From assembly GCA_044220875.1 (NCBI GenBank), contig JBGAQH010000007.1, positions 1 through 64,000 of the forward strand: 64,000 bases of DNA, read 5' to 3'. This stretch comes from JAEUIT01 sp044220875 (GTDB lineage: Bacteria > Planctomycetota > Phycisphaerae > Phycisphaerales > SM1A02). Each line of letters starts with the position of its first letter. Positions within the stretch are counted from its first letter, which is position 1. This document shows positions 26,908-35,280 of this stretch, one piece after another. The position numbers were made by a program, and so were the translations under genes. Under the pieces are notes generated by a model that was not told the DNA's origin, made no database searches, and saw nothing but the letters and a program-made list of their open reading frames with translations.

Positions 26908-28066
26908 CGGTGATCTTCCAGTCGGCGAGGCAGCGCCTCAGAATGTCGCGAAGCTCTTCGATGCCCCTGAGATTCGTCGTGCCCGGCACAGTGACGTCGA
27001 GGAAGACATCTTCCTCGGTCCCGCCCAGCGTAACGCTCATTCCAAAGCGAACGCTTCGGACTTGCACGCTATCGCGGGTGAGTCGAACGCGATTCAGATA
27101 CTCCGCGAGCGCGCCGTAAATGCGTGCAGGGGCGGCGTCATCGGCCACCCGGATCTCGACATACTCGCCGGGAGCGTCGATCGGTTCGAGTCGCAACTTG
27201 ACGATTCGAGGATCGCACACCGGCAGGCTTGGATCGACGATCAGGTCGAACGCTGGGTCGAGCAAGTGATCCAGCCTGTACGTCGGCTTGGCCGATTGCT
27301 CCGGCTCGAGGTCGTGGTCGAGAACAACCTTCGCGAAGATGCGGGCGATCGGCTCTCGAACCTTTCGCCCGCCCCGCGCATGCATTTCAAGTGCGCCCTC
27401 GGTTGGGTCGTAGACGAACAGGACTTCGAATGCTCTCAGCGACACCTGGCGCACCGGTTCACCGTTGTCGAACACGACCTCGGCGTCGGGGTAGCTGGAA
27501 AAGTAGCAGGTGATGCAGGTCGAGCCGTCCGGCAGCGGCTCCGCCTCGACGAGCTTGCTGAGTCCTCGCATCTCCGTGTTGCTGAAGTGCAGGGAGAGCA
27601 CTTCTCCCAGCCTCTCTCGCGTCGCGTCCGAGATGGGCGCCGCCATCTTGGGCAGGGACTCGCGGCGCGCCCAGTACTGGCTGCTGGCAAGCGCCTGGAG
27701 CCGCGCGAGTCGCGACGCGAGTTGGAAGACGTCGCTCGCCAGCAGATATGCGAGGGCTGCGCGATCCGTCGTTCCCGGCGTGCCGGCGACTTCACCCGCG
27801 ATGTCGGCTCGATCGCGTCTGCACTGGGTGATCAGAATCTGAGTGCCTGGCTCGTTGTCGAGAATGTGAATCCCGTGCAGCACAGACTGCAACCGAAGGA
27901 GGTCGGGTCGCGGCAGCGCGAGAATTCGATCGATAAGCGGTCCGAGCTTCCGAGGACTCACCTTGTCCCACTCGACATCGGAGACACGGAGGTGTTCAAG
28001 GAGTCGGCGGCGGAGCTCTGGACTGAGGCTTCGAAGAGTGCGCTTGGGGTCGAACGGCTTGGTCAT
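26873..28066 (-). CDS. Unrecognised 397-residue protein coupled to the zinc-ribbon gene
   Basis: Starts at ATG 28066 (MTKPFDPKRTLRSLSPELRR); weaker starts exist up to 28297. An N-terminal helical region (residues 1-160) is followed by beta-rich segments: GLSKLVEAEPLPDGSTCITC, EVLFVYDPTEGALEMHARGG and VRFGMSVTLGGTEEDVFLDV. No transmembrane segment, no obvious nucleotide-binding or nuclease motif. The 35-bp overlap with the zinc-ribbon gene suggests a two-protein complex. Function unknown. Confidence 0.55.
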   Translation of the reverse strand: MTKPFDPKRTLRSLSPELRRRLLEHLRVSDVEWDKVSPRKLGPLIDRILALPRPDLLRLQSVLHGIHILDNEPGTQILITQCRRDRADIAGEVAGTPGTTDRAALAYLLASDVFQLASRLARLQALASSQYWARRESLPKMAAPISDATRERLGEVLSLHFSNTEMRGLSKLVEAEPLPDGSTCITCYFSSYPDAEVVFDNGEPVRQVSLRAFEVLFVYDPTEGALEMHARGGRKVREPIARIFAKVVLDHDLEPEQSAKPTYRLDHLLDPAFDLIVDPSLPVCDPRIVKLRLEPIDAPGEYVEIRVADDAAPARIYGALAEYLNRVRLTRDSVQVRSVRFGMSVTLGGTEEDVFLDVTVPGTTNLRGIEELRDILRRCLADWKITVATAEPSVVAA

Positions 28067-28330
28067 CGGATTGTTGATCGCTCGCGAGCACTGATCTTCA
28101 TCAGCGCCGATGCACCCGCAGTCCTTGGCCCTACGCCGCAGACACTCGATCGGCAACCGATCGAGGAGGTGCTCAGATGATGAACAGCGGAAACGTCGGC
28201 CGCTCGACTGACCGAACAGGACCCGGACCTCCCGGGCCCCCCACGGAGGCGAGAATACGCATCTCCCGGGGTGGCTTCCAGCCGCTCGAAACCACAAGAT
28301 GATGGGCTCGGAGCCAGGCGTTGCCGATTC

Positions 28331-28723
28331 CTAGCGGTGGAAGAGCTGCCTCCAACGTCGTCGCTGGTCCTGCCAGTCCGGACATGCCGCGACGGGGCGA
28401 ACGCGGCGTTCGTGGATGGGCTCTCGTCCGTGCGCAACTCCATGCAGTGAAAGAAGTTGCTCCTGAATGTCGGGTGCCAGCAGGGTCAGGTTCATGATCT
28501 GCGTCGCCCTCGGCTGGGTGATCCGGGCGAGCCGGGCCAGTTCGGACAGGTCGCGGACAGTGCCTTCACGGAGCAGGCGATCGAAGCGGATCGCGAGGGC
28601 CATGAGCCGCGCGATCCTCGGGACGCGCGGCCCTGCGGCCACAGTGGGGGCGGAGTCATCGGAGATCAGCCGCTGGCCGCGCGGCCCTCGTCCGAAGCGA
28701 AGGGTCTTCTTCACGGTGATCAT
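28331..28723 (-). CDS. HTH protein of the serine recombinase cassette
   Basis: 130 residues from ATG 28723, ATGA overlap with the recombinase stop. SELARLARITQPRATQIMNL is a KorB/ParB-type helix-turn-helix. The recombinase - small HTH - DUF2924 arrangement is a recurring cassette. It probably acts as a recombination directionality or regulatory factor; this is inferred from linkage. Confidence 0.65.
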   Translation of the reverse strand: MITVKKTLRFGRGPRGQRLISDDSAPTVAAGPRVPRIARLMALAIRFDRLLREGTVRDLSELARLARITQPRATQIMNLTLLAPDIQEQLLSLHGVAHGREPIHERRVRPVAACPDWQDQRRRWRQLFHR

Positions 28724-30288
28724 GCCGCCTCCTCGTAGGTGCCCGCCGCGAGCGCCTTCAGCCCGGCGGCGTGGAACGCGATCTCGATGCTGTTGTCGGT
28801 CGCGTCGAACTCGACTCGCTCGATGAGGAGCGAGGCGATGCGCGCCTGCTCGCGCGGTGCCATCGATTCCCACAGCGAGTCGAACTCGACGAGCGCGCTC
28901 GCGACGTCGGCGTCGGTGATGATGGTTGCCTCCGCGTCGCGGAGCTCCGCGCGGAGCGACTCGCGCCGCTCGTCGACGCATCGGATCTCCTCAGCGATCG
29001 CCGCCATCCGTGAGGTGTCCACGCCAGTGCGATCGTGTTTCGCGCCAAGCCGCCGCATCTCGGCGTCGAGCGTGGCTTTGGATCGAGTCGTCGTGGCGAT
29101 TGCCTCACCAACTCGAGCGACCTCCGCATCCGAGGCGGTGCGGGCAGCGGACACGACCTCCTTCACCAGCGACCGGTCGCGGATGATCCCGCGAATCTCG
29201 TCGACGACGGCGCGCTCGATCTCCGCCGCAGGCAGCGACTTCGCCGGACACAGCGCGCGGCTGGTCCGGTTCGCCTTGGAGCAGACGTAGTAGCGGTACC
29301 GGCGCTTGCCGCTTCCTGCGAGAACGTGGACCATCGAGCAGCCGCAGGACCTGCACTTCAGGAGGCCGCGAAGCAGGACATCGCTCTTGCCGCTGGCCTC
29401 GGCGCAACCGCGCCGTCCGTTGGCGGTGAGCCGTCGCTGCACCTCGGCGAACCGCTCGGTGGTGATCAGTGCCTCGTGCTCACCGGCGAACTGCTCGCCC
29501 TTGTGCGAGATGCACCCGGCGTAGAGCGGGTTCGTCAACAGCGCGTAGAGCGTCGGTCGATCGAACGGCCGTCCGCCTTGGGGCTTCCCGCCGCGAGTCG
29601 TCCAGGCCTTGTTTGACCACGTGCGGTGCGCGAGCTCGGTGACAACCGGCAGCATCGAGCCGTGCTCGAGGTACAGGTCGAAGATCGCGCGGACGCGCGC
29701 GGACTCCTCTCGGTTGACAACGAGCCTCGGGCTCGAGCCGGAGCGATCGACGTCGTAGCCGAGTACCGGCTTGCCGCCCGCCCACTTTCCCTTGCGTCGC
29801 TGTGCCGCGAGCTTGTCGCGGATTCGCTCGCCGATGATCTCGCGCTCGAACTGGGCAAAGGAGAGCAGGATGTTCAGCGTGAGCCGCCCCATCGAGTGGC
29901 TCGTGTTGAACTGCTGGGTGACCGAGACGAACGACACGCCGTGCCGTTCGAATGTCTCAAGGATCTTGGTGAAGTCGAGGAGCGATCGGGAAAGGCGATC
30001 GACCTTGTAGACGACGACACAGTCGATCTTGCCTGCGGCGATGTCGGCAAGCATGCGCTGGAGCGCCGGGCGCTCGGTATTGCCGCCCGTGAACCCGCCG
30101 TCGTCGTAGCGGTCGGGGAGCGCGACCCAGCCCTCTGCCTTCTGGCTCGCCACGAACGCTTCCGCACCTTCTCGCTGCGCGTCGAGCGAGTTGAACTCCT
30201 GTGCGAGGCCCTCCTCGGTGCTCTTGCGCGTGTAGATCGCACAGCGGACGCGGGTCGGCTTCTCCGGCTTCACCGGTCGTCGACTCAT
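28720..30288 (-). CDS. Large serine recombinase (integrase)
   Basis: 522 residues. Catalytic domain: RCAIYTRKSTEEGLAQEFNS with the nucleophilic serine at residue 23; GWVALPDRYDDGGFTGGNTE and DCVVVYKVDRLSRSLLDFTK follow, with SFAQFEREIIGERIRDKLAA at its end. A recombinase domain (GYDVDRSGSSPRLVVNREES) and a zinc ribbon (KCRSCGCSM ... RALCPAKSL) come next, then a coiled coil and the C-terminal tail. All catalytic blocks are intact. This is the probable integrase of element A, and attP-derived sequence should lie near it. Confidence 0.92.
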   Translation of the reverse strand: MSRRPVKPEKPTRVRCAIYTRKSTEEGLAQEFNSLDAQREGAEAFVASQKAEGWVALPDRYDDGGFTGGNTERPALQRMLADIAAGKIDCVVVYKVDRLSRSLLDFTKILETFERHGVSFVSVTQQFNTSHSMGRLTLNILLSFAQFEREIIGERIRDKLAAQRRKGKWAGGKPVLGYDVDRSGSSPRLVVNREESARVRAIFDLYLEHGSMLPVVTELAHRTWSNKAWTTRGGKPQGGRPFDRPTLYALLTNPLYAGCISHKGEQFAGEHEALITTERFAEVQRRLTANGRRGCAEASGKSDVLLRGLLKCRSCGCSMVHVLAGSGKRRYRYYVCSKANRTSRALCPAKSLPAAEIERAVVDEIRGIIRDRSLVKEVVSAARTASDAEVARVGEAIATTTRSKATLDAEMRRLGAKHDRTGVDTSRMAAIAEEIRCVDERRESLRAELRDAEATIITDADVASALVEFDSLWESMAPREQARIASLLIERVEFDATDNSIEIAFHAAGLKALAAGTYEEAA

Positions 30289-30785
30289 CGCGTCGCCTCG
30301 AGGCCGAAGAAGCGGAAGCCGTTCATGTGCGAACCAGTGATCGCCTTGGCGACCGCCGAGAGCGAGCGATAGCGCTCGCCGTCATGCTCGAACCCGTCGA
30401 CGAGCACGGTGACGACGAGGCGTCGTCCCTTGTAGTCGCGCACGATCACGGTGCCGGGACGGGGCAAGCGAGGGTCGTAGCCGGGCGGAACGGCCACGAC
30501 GTCGGGCCGTGGCGGCGTCGTGCGCGTCGGGCGGGCGAGCGCTCCGCGCGGAGGGGTGACGCGCACGTCGGCGTCGTTGGCCAGTTCCTCCGCGCGGCGC
30601 AGCGCCCGATCCGAGAGACCGCCCTCGGCGTTTGCTTGAACGCGCCACGCGATGCGGCGAACGAGGTACTGGCGGTGTCGGCTTCGCGCGGCTTCGCCGA
30701 ACACCTCGGCGTAGCGGTCGTGGAGTTGGCCGACGCTCATCCGTGAGAGGGCCGCGAGTTCCTTGGTGATGTCGAGCGTGGTCAT
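30285..30785 (-). CDS. DUF2924 protein
   Basis: 166 residues, overlapping the recombinase start by ATGA. LSRMSVGQLHDRYAEVFGEA, then RHRQYLVRRIAWRVQANAEG, and the C-terminal RYRSLSAVAKAITGSHMNGF, FFGL are the typical DUF2924 blocks; the latter resembles a small DNA-binding domain. These proteins regularly precede serine recombinases in prophages and islands. Role unknown. Confidence 0.8.
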   Translation of the reverse strand: MTTLDITKELAALSRMSVGQLHDRYAEVFGEAARSRHRQYLVRRIAWRVQANAEGGLSDRALRRAEELANDADVRVTPPRGALARPTRTTPPRPDVVAVPPGYDPRLPRPGTVIVRDYKGRRLVVTVLVDGFEHDGERYRSLSAVAKAITGSHMNGFRFFGLEATR

Positions 30786-31322
30786 GAGCGTCTCCGTGCA
30801 TGGCCCGCGGGTTCACCCGCGGGTACGAGCCACACTGAGCGGCAACCGCGCCGAAAGCTCAAGGCCCGGCGGCGAAGATTCTTCGGACGAGTTCGATGCG
30901 AGGGACGCGGAGTCGCGGGAGCGACGGTGACGCCGGATGATCGCCACCGCGAGGATGCTCGCGAGGTCACGGCGTCGATCGGCAGGGGAAAGCGGCGGCT
31001 GCGTCCGTGCAGGCATGGAGCGGCTCGGGCATCGCCGGGTCCGACCGGCGACTGCGGGGTGAAGGGGGCGACGTGGCTACTTGGGATGTACGCCGTGGCG
31101 AGCGGAAGTGTCCGCCGTGGCTTGGCCCCGGCTCTGCTCGGGTCCGAGGCGACGACAAGACTCACCAACTTGCCGTGCGACAGAACGCGCCTTTGGCCAT
31201 CCGAGACCTCCCCGACTCTCCGGCAGTATGGCCGGGCGAGGCCCAATCGGCGGTAGTGCAGAGTTGGGTTTACCCCAACATCTTGGGTTGCAAGGTCTGG
31301 CAACCTTGGGTAACCTTTCCGC
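30786..31322. other. 537-bp intergenic region with regulator promoter at its right end
   Basis: No gene supported. It contains two adjacent CCCGCGGGT palindromes (30803-30823) just upstream of the DUF2924 gene, the second copy of the 19-bp motif (31078-31096) and the promoter described next. Being next to the integrase cassette and at the edge of the phage-like genes, it is also the first place to look for an attachment site; I found no paired repeat near 3.1-3.5 kb by eye. Confidence 0.5.
31264..31322 (+). promoter_or_regulatory. Promoter/operator of the R-M regulator, predicted leaderless
   Basis: TTGCAA (31288-31293) and TAACCT (31311-31316) are separated by exactly 17 bp; the expected start site falls at about 31323, the A of the ATG. 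TTGGGT occurs three times (31264, 31284, 31306) at about 20-22 bp, and inverted repeats TTGGG/CCCAA (31264-31278) and GGTTGC/GCAACC (31286-31305) overlap the -35 and spacer. This looks like an autoregulatory operator for the HTH protein encoded immediately downstream. Confidence 0.6.
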
Positions 31323-31610
31323 ATGGCCGTCGGGAGACCGAGCTTGAGCGACTTCCTGACCGTCGGCGATGCCGCGCGGCTGCTCGGAGTGTCGGCCTCG
31401 ACCCTGAGACTGTGGGATCGAGCGGGAAAGTTGGTGCCTGTGCGCCACCCGCTCAACGGTTACCGGCTGTACAGGCGGCGAGACCTGGACCAAATCCTCG
31501 AGACGGTCACAAAGGAGTTCGAACATGGCATCCAGCGCAACATCCGTCGCGACGTCGAACGGCAAGACGGCGCACGAAGCGGGAGTGAGCGCCCGCAACA
31601 CGCTGAATGA
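31323..31610 (+). CDS. MerR/excisionase-type HTH regulator of the R-M locus
   Basis: 95 residues. Residues 8-60, FLTVGDAARLLGVSASTLRL, WDRAGKLVPVRHPLNGYRLY, RRRDLDQIL, form a MerR-type winged HTH without an effector domain. Its tail overlaps the start of the first methyltransferase by about 86 bp in a different frame. The likely role is timing of methyltransferase and endonuclease expression, the job usually done by C proteins, which belong to another HTH family. Confidence 0.75.
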   Translation: MAVGRPSLSDFLTVGDAARLLGVSASTLRLWDRAGKLVPVRHPLNGYRLYRRRDLDQILETVTKEFEHGIQRNIRRDVERQDGARSGSERPQHAE

Positions 31611-32406
31611 CCTCACTGCGAAGGAGTGGATCCCCGAGACCGTATCTGTCTGGACTCAACGCGGACTCGGAAAGGGTCATGCCGAGGCGCAGATCGAGCG
31701 GGAGCATCCTGCGCCGTTCTCCTTTCAGGATGTGGCGAGGCTGATTCGCTTCTTCACCAAAGCAGGACAAACGGTGTTGGACCCGTTTGTTGGAGTCGGA
31801 TCGACGCTCAAGGCCGCCGCGTTGGAGGGCCGGAGGGGTATCGGCATTGAACTCAACCCGAAGTACGCGTCCTTGACCAAGAAGCGCCTCAGGGCTGAGG
31901 TGGATCCGGGGCTGTTCCACGGAGCCGAGCAAGTCGTCCTACGGGGCGATGCTCGCCGGGTGTTAGACAAGATCGCCGCTGGCTCTGTCGACCTCGTGGT
32001 TACTAGTCCGCCGTATTGGAATATTCTTCAGAAGAAGGATCACAAGGCGCGACAGGAGCGAGAGTCTCACGGCCTTGATACGCAGTACAGCAATGACGCC
32101 GCGGATCTTGGCAACATTGACACCTACGCCGCATTCCTCACGGAGCTCGGCGAGGTGTTTAAAAAGTGTGCCGTTTGCCTTAGGTCGCGCGGACATATGT
32201 GCGTCGTCGTCGGTGACTTCCGTCACGGCTCCCGCTACTTTATGTTCCACGCCGACATCATGAACCTGCTCGAGTCTCTTGGCCTTGTACCCAAGGGACT
32301 TCATGTACTTTACCAGCGACACAAACGAGTGTTCCCATACGGGTATCCGACCGCATTCGTGCCCAACATTCATCATCAGTTCATTGTCATAGTGCAGAAG
32401 CCATGA
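31525..32406 (+). CDS. DNA methyltransferase 1 of the R-M system (motif I before SPPY)
   Basis: 293 residues. SAM motif VLDPFVGVGSTLKAAALEGR at about 86-105, catalytic VVTSPPYW at about 159-166: motif I precedes motif IV, and SPPY favours N4-cytosine or N6-adenine amino methylation. The ATG at 31525 lies inside the regulator gene. GC content appears lower than in the phage genes, as is usual for acquired R-M genes. Coupled to the next methyltransferase by an ATGA overlap. Confidence 0.85.
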   Translation: MASSATSVATSNGKTAHEAGVSARNTLNDLTAKEWIPETVSVWTQRGLGKGHAEAQIEREHPAPFSFQDVARLIRFFTKAGQTVLDPFVGVGSTLKAAALEGRRGIGIELNPKYASLTKKRLRAEVDPGLFHGAEQVVLRGDARRVLDKIAAGSVDLVVTSPPYWNILQKKDHKARQERESHGLDTQYSNDAADLGNIDTYAAFLTELGEVFKKCAVCLRSRGHMCVVVGDFRHGSRYFMFHADIMNLLESLGLVPKGLHVLYQRHKRVFPYGYPTAFVPNIHHQFIVIVQKP

Positions 32407-33206
32407 ACCGTCTCGATGCCATCCGATGCGTGGACACGATCACTTTCATGTCGACGCTTGAGCCGGCATCGTGTCGGCTTGTCATCGCGGATCCACCTTA
32501 TAATCTGAAGATCGATAAGCGATTCGGTGTCCCGGCATCCTACACCGATCTTGACGGATGGCTCGCTTGGTCCAAGCAGTGGCTAGATGCTGCGATCCGT
32601 GCGATGTCGCCGGACGGCAATCTCTTCGTCTACGGCATTCACCACTACGCCGCGTTCCTCCACGTGTATCTGTACGAAGCGGGCATGCGGTACCGACGTC
32701 AGATCATTTGGAATTACGAGAATGGATGGTCGCGCTACACGAACGCGCCTGCGGCCCACTACGAGCCCATTCTTTGGTTCGCAAAATCGGACCGCTCGGT
32801 CTATCACCCGATTCGCGAGCCCTACAAGAGCGAGGCACGCTTGAAGCACTCGATCTATAAGAACGGCAAGCTGTGGACCCCGCATCCCGACGGACGCCTA
32901 GCTGGGGATGTCTGGCGATTCCCGACCCTCGCGGGCAACCGCTTCCGTGACGAACGGGTTGATCACCCCACGCAGAAGCCGCTCTCGCTATCACGCCGGA
33001 TCGTGCGTCACTTCAGCGATCCAGGTGATACGGTCCTCGTGCCATTTGTAGGATCCGGCAGCGAGTGTGTCGCGGCGAAAGAGCTTGGACGGCACTTCGT
33101 TGGAGCCGAACTGAATGTTGAGTACGTCCGGATCGCGCGCCGCCGGTTAGGCGGGGTCAAGCTCGGTGAGTTGTGTAATGAGAACGTCACCGTTATCGCC
33201 GATTGA
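32403..33206 (+). CDS. DNA methyltransferase 2 of the R-M system (DPPY first, beta order)
   Basis: 267 residues. Catalytic VIADPPYNLKIDKRFG near the N-terminus (DPPY at 31-34), target-recognition region in the middle, THPTQKP-like VDHPTQKPLSLSRRIVRHFS and the SAM motif VPFVGSGSECVAAKELGR near the C-terminus. This order differs from the partner gene, so the two enzymes belong to different classes. Two methyltransferases suggest an asymmetric recognition site with one enzyme per strand, as in type IIS systems; inference. Confidence 0.88.
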   Translation: MNRLDAIRCVDTITFMSTLEPASCRLVIADPPYNLKIDKRFGVPASYTDLDGWLAWSKQWLDAAIRAMSPDGNLFVYGIHHYAAFLHVYLYEAGMRYRRQIIWNYENGWSRYTNAPAAHYEPILWFAKSDRSVYHPIREPYKSEARLKHSIYKNGKLWTPHPDGRLAGDVWRFPTLAGNRFRDERVDHPTQKPLSLSRRIVRHFSDPGDTVLVPFVGSGSECVAAKELGRHFVGAELNVEYVRIARRRLGGVKLGELCNENVTVIAD

Positions 33207-34454
33207 TACGAGGGCGTCGCCATCGCACCAAAGCGTATGAATGCCAGCGGACGCGAGCCACTCGATGTGTTCGTCACTGGGCTTCGATTCGAACAGCGCG
33301 ATCTTTAAGGGCTCGGGACAATCAGCGGGTAAAGCAAACTGGCAATAGTAGAGCAACTGGCTTAGCGCATCGCGGACCCTCGACCTCTCGTCTTCGACTT
33401 CGCCACTTAGCGTCTTGACCTCAATCAGAATTGCACGATCATCGATTCGAGCTAGGCAGTCGAAGGGGTCTTCGTGGAGGCTTGCGCCCATGACATTGAG
33501 CCTCACGGCGACCTGCCGCACGATCTGATTGTGCCGCGTCAGCCGCTCGGCCCGAAGCGCGTTCGTTGCCGCGACCTCTTCGGGCGTAGGCACGCGCACG
33601 ATGGACGGAAGATTCGCCTCGTCTGTTTCGACTCCCGCCCGAGCGATCGTTGCGGGGTCGACTCTGCGGCCTTGGGTTCGAGCACGGCGCGGGCGCGGCT
33701 GCCCCTGCATGACCTGAGGGATGACCTCGGGATTCGGTGGGAGGGCCGCTGGCGCCGCCGCCGGTAGATGCAGGTTGTGTCCGCGCTTCTCGATGTCCCC
33801 CAATTGCTCCGCAAACGCAGGCAGCACCTTCTTCGCGTTGTCCCAGTTGGATGGGGTCTCTCCTCCGATCCGAGCGCGAATCTCATCTTCGCTGTCGACA
33901 TCCGCCAACAGGCAAATACGCTCCAACTCTGCGACCGAATCGTCAGTGGCTTCGAGGCAGAGAGCACTCTTCGCTCGGGTGATTCCAGGCCTCGCGGCGA
34001 CAAGGCGAAGGAGGACCTGATACGGATGCGACACGCCGTCGACTGGGGAGCCGAGGCGAATGCTGGCGATCGCCACTCGCCACTGGGCCCTCTCCGCCTC
34101 ACTGAGCTCGTCCAGCGAGTTCCTTGCAAGGGTCTCACCAAGGGGTGTCAGCCAAGCGGCGTTCGCAACCGAATCCTCCTCCATGCAGCGCATCAGTCGA
34201 AACAACTCGCGAAGGCCGCGCGCGGAAGTGCGGTGACTCTGGAGGCTTGGCTGCCGTTGCCGCTGCTCGTCGAGGTACTCGTCAATCGGTCGAGGGGTAT
34301 GTCCCGTACCAAGAACCTGGGCGCGGACTAGCGCCTCTCCGAGCACGCCGTCGTCCCGGATGTTCTCGCCGCGGACCGCCGCCTCCTGCGCCACACCCAG
34401 TGCCCGGGCGAGCTTCACGAGATTGGCGATCTGATTCGGGAATCCCTTTAGCAC
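33147..34454 (-). CDS. Restriction endonuclease, PD-(D/E)XK type
   Basis: 435 residues, convergent with the second methyltransferase and overlapping its 3' end by 60 bp. The N-terminal 200 residues are helical; a low-complexity linker (PRPRRARTQGRRVDP) follows. Near 325-350, DPFDCLARIDDRAILIEVKT gives the D...(D/E)XK nuclease core, then SQLLYYCQFALP. Placement beside two methyltransferases and a regulator makes the restriction subunit the best call. No helicase or ATPase motif, so a type II enzyme. Confidence 0.75.
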   Translation of the reverse strand: MLKGFPNQIANLVKLARALGVAQEAAVRGENIRDDGVLGEALVRAQVLGTGHTPRPIDEYLDEQRQRQPSLQSHRTSARGLRELFRLMRCMEEDSVANAAWLTPLGETLARNSLDELSEAERAQWRVAIASIRLGSPVDGVSHPYQVLLRLVAARPGITRAKSALCLEATDDSVAELERICLLADVDSEDEIRARIGGETPSNWDNAKKVLPAFAEQLGDIEKRGHNLHLPAAAPAALPPNPEVIPQVMQGQPRPRRARTQGRRVDPATIARAGVETDEANLPSIVRVPTPEEVAATNALRAERLTRHNQIVRQVAVRLNVMGASLHEDPFDCLARIDDRAILIEVKTLSGEVEDERSRVRDALSQLLYYCQFALPADCPEPLKIALFESKPSDEHIEWLASAGIHTLWCDGDALVSIGDNGDVLITQLTELDPA

Positions 34455-35280
34455 GGGAAGAGACTATCGGAATCGCATGGATTTGGCTGAGCGGTGGCCC
34501 CGCACCTCCGCGAATGTGCGGGCCGTCCGACTGCTGGGTGATGACCACGCCCGCCATAACCCGAGACGAGTCTCGGGTTAAGAGACTTCGAGACTCTCGC
34601 CCCGAGATCGGCCAACGGGCGCGGACGGTGGTCGCGCGCGACGCGCCAGCCGAGGCTCGGCGAGACGTCGCGCTCGCGCAGACCCTTGCGATTGCTTGGC
34701 CTACCAACGCGAACGCCCGCGAGTTGCCTCGCGGGCGTTCACCGTTCACCAGCGGGTCGGTGGCGTTCCACCGGACCCAAGAAGTAGTGCGGGGGCAACC
34801 CTCTTCGAGTGGATCGGGAGCCTGAACAGAGACTCGGCGGACGCCGCAGCGACTTGCGAGTAGCAGCGCCTTGGCTCTACTGATCGGCAGCGAGGTTGAG
34901 TAGGGGACGGCGGGCAGTGAAGGGCCAAGCGGTCGCCGGAGCGGCCTCTACGCGACCCGAGAGGACTTGATGGAACTTGAGCGCCCGGCCGCCCCGCCCT
35001 CTCAACCGCAACCGCATCATCGGACTTGGGCTGGCGTTGCGTGGCAGACATCACCCGCGAAGGCGGGTGAACGGCGGAACGTACGGGCGGACTCCGCGTA
35101 GTCCCGTCGGCGGCGCTGCCGCCCACTCCGGCTGCCTGGAGGGATGAAGACCGCGCTCAGTCGAGGAATCTCTCAGCCACACCCCTACATGCCGATCGCG
35201 GCGCCGCGCATACTGCACAAGTACGGATCGACCGGGCTGGTAAGGTCGAGCTCAGCTAAGTCCAGTTACGTGGAGGTCAG
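34455..35280. other. 826-bp intergenic region with three GC hairpins
   Basis: No ORF with recognisable content. Perfect hairpins: AACCCGAGAC-GA-GTCTCGGGTT (34558-34579); a 13-bp stem GAACGCCCGCGAG-TTGC-CTCGCGGGCGTTC (34711-34740); TCACCCGC-GAAG-GCGGGTGA (35051-35070). None is followed by a T-run. The region holds the promoters of the leftward endonuclease gene and the rightward exported protein; GGAGGT lies just before ATG 35281. No tRNA found. Confidence 0.5.

Larger units (their letters stand above)
3457..30785 (-). mobile_element. Element A: defective tailed-phage-like element with serine recombinase
   Basis: Contiguous phage-type block: Hint/glycan-type genes, tail genes, a deletion scar where the head and packaging genes should be, a divergent small operon, a ParB-methyltransferase, an iteron region, a replication/recombination module, a sigma-like factor and a large serine recombinase at the right end. 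Ends are set by the outermost phage-like genes; I found no attachment-site repeat. Many genes have homologues in the same order at 41.5-62 kb. It lacks the portal, capsid and terminase ATPase/nuclease, so it should be unable to package DNA by itself. Confidence 0.75.

Noticed and set aside
3457..30785. Element A as a domesticated tailocin (tail-only particle)
   Set aside because: The head-gene loss is a raw out-of-frame scar and replication, integrase and methyltransferase genes remain; no lysis cassette was recognised. It looks like recent decay, although tail particles cannot be excluded.
25145..31096. The 19-bp repeat as attL/attR or attP core
   Set aside because: One copy is well inside the element beside the replication operon, so it cannot bracket it; a regulatory explanation fits better.
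34711..34740. 13-bp hairpin as a tRNA-linked attachment site or tRNA arm
   Set aside because: No acceptor stem, T-loop consensus or anticodon arm can be built around it.
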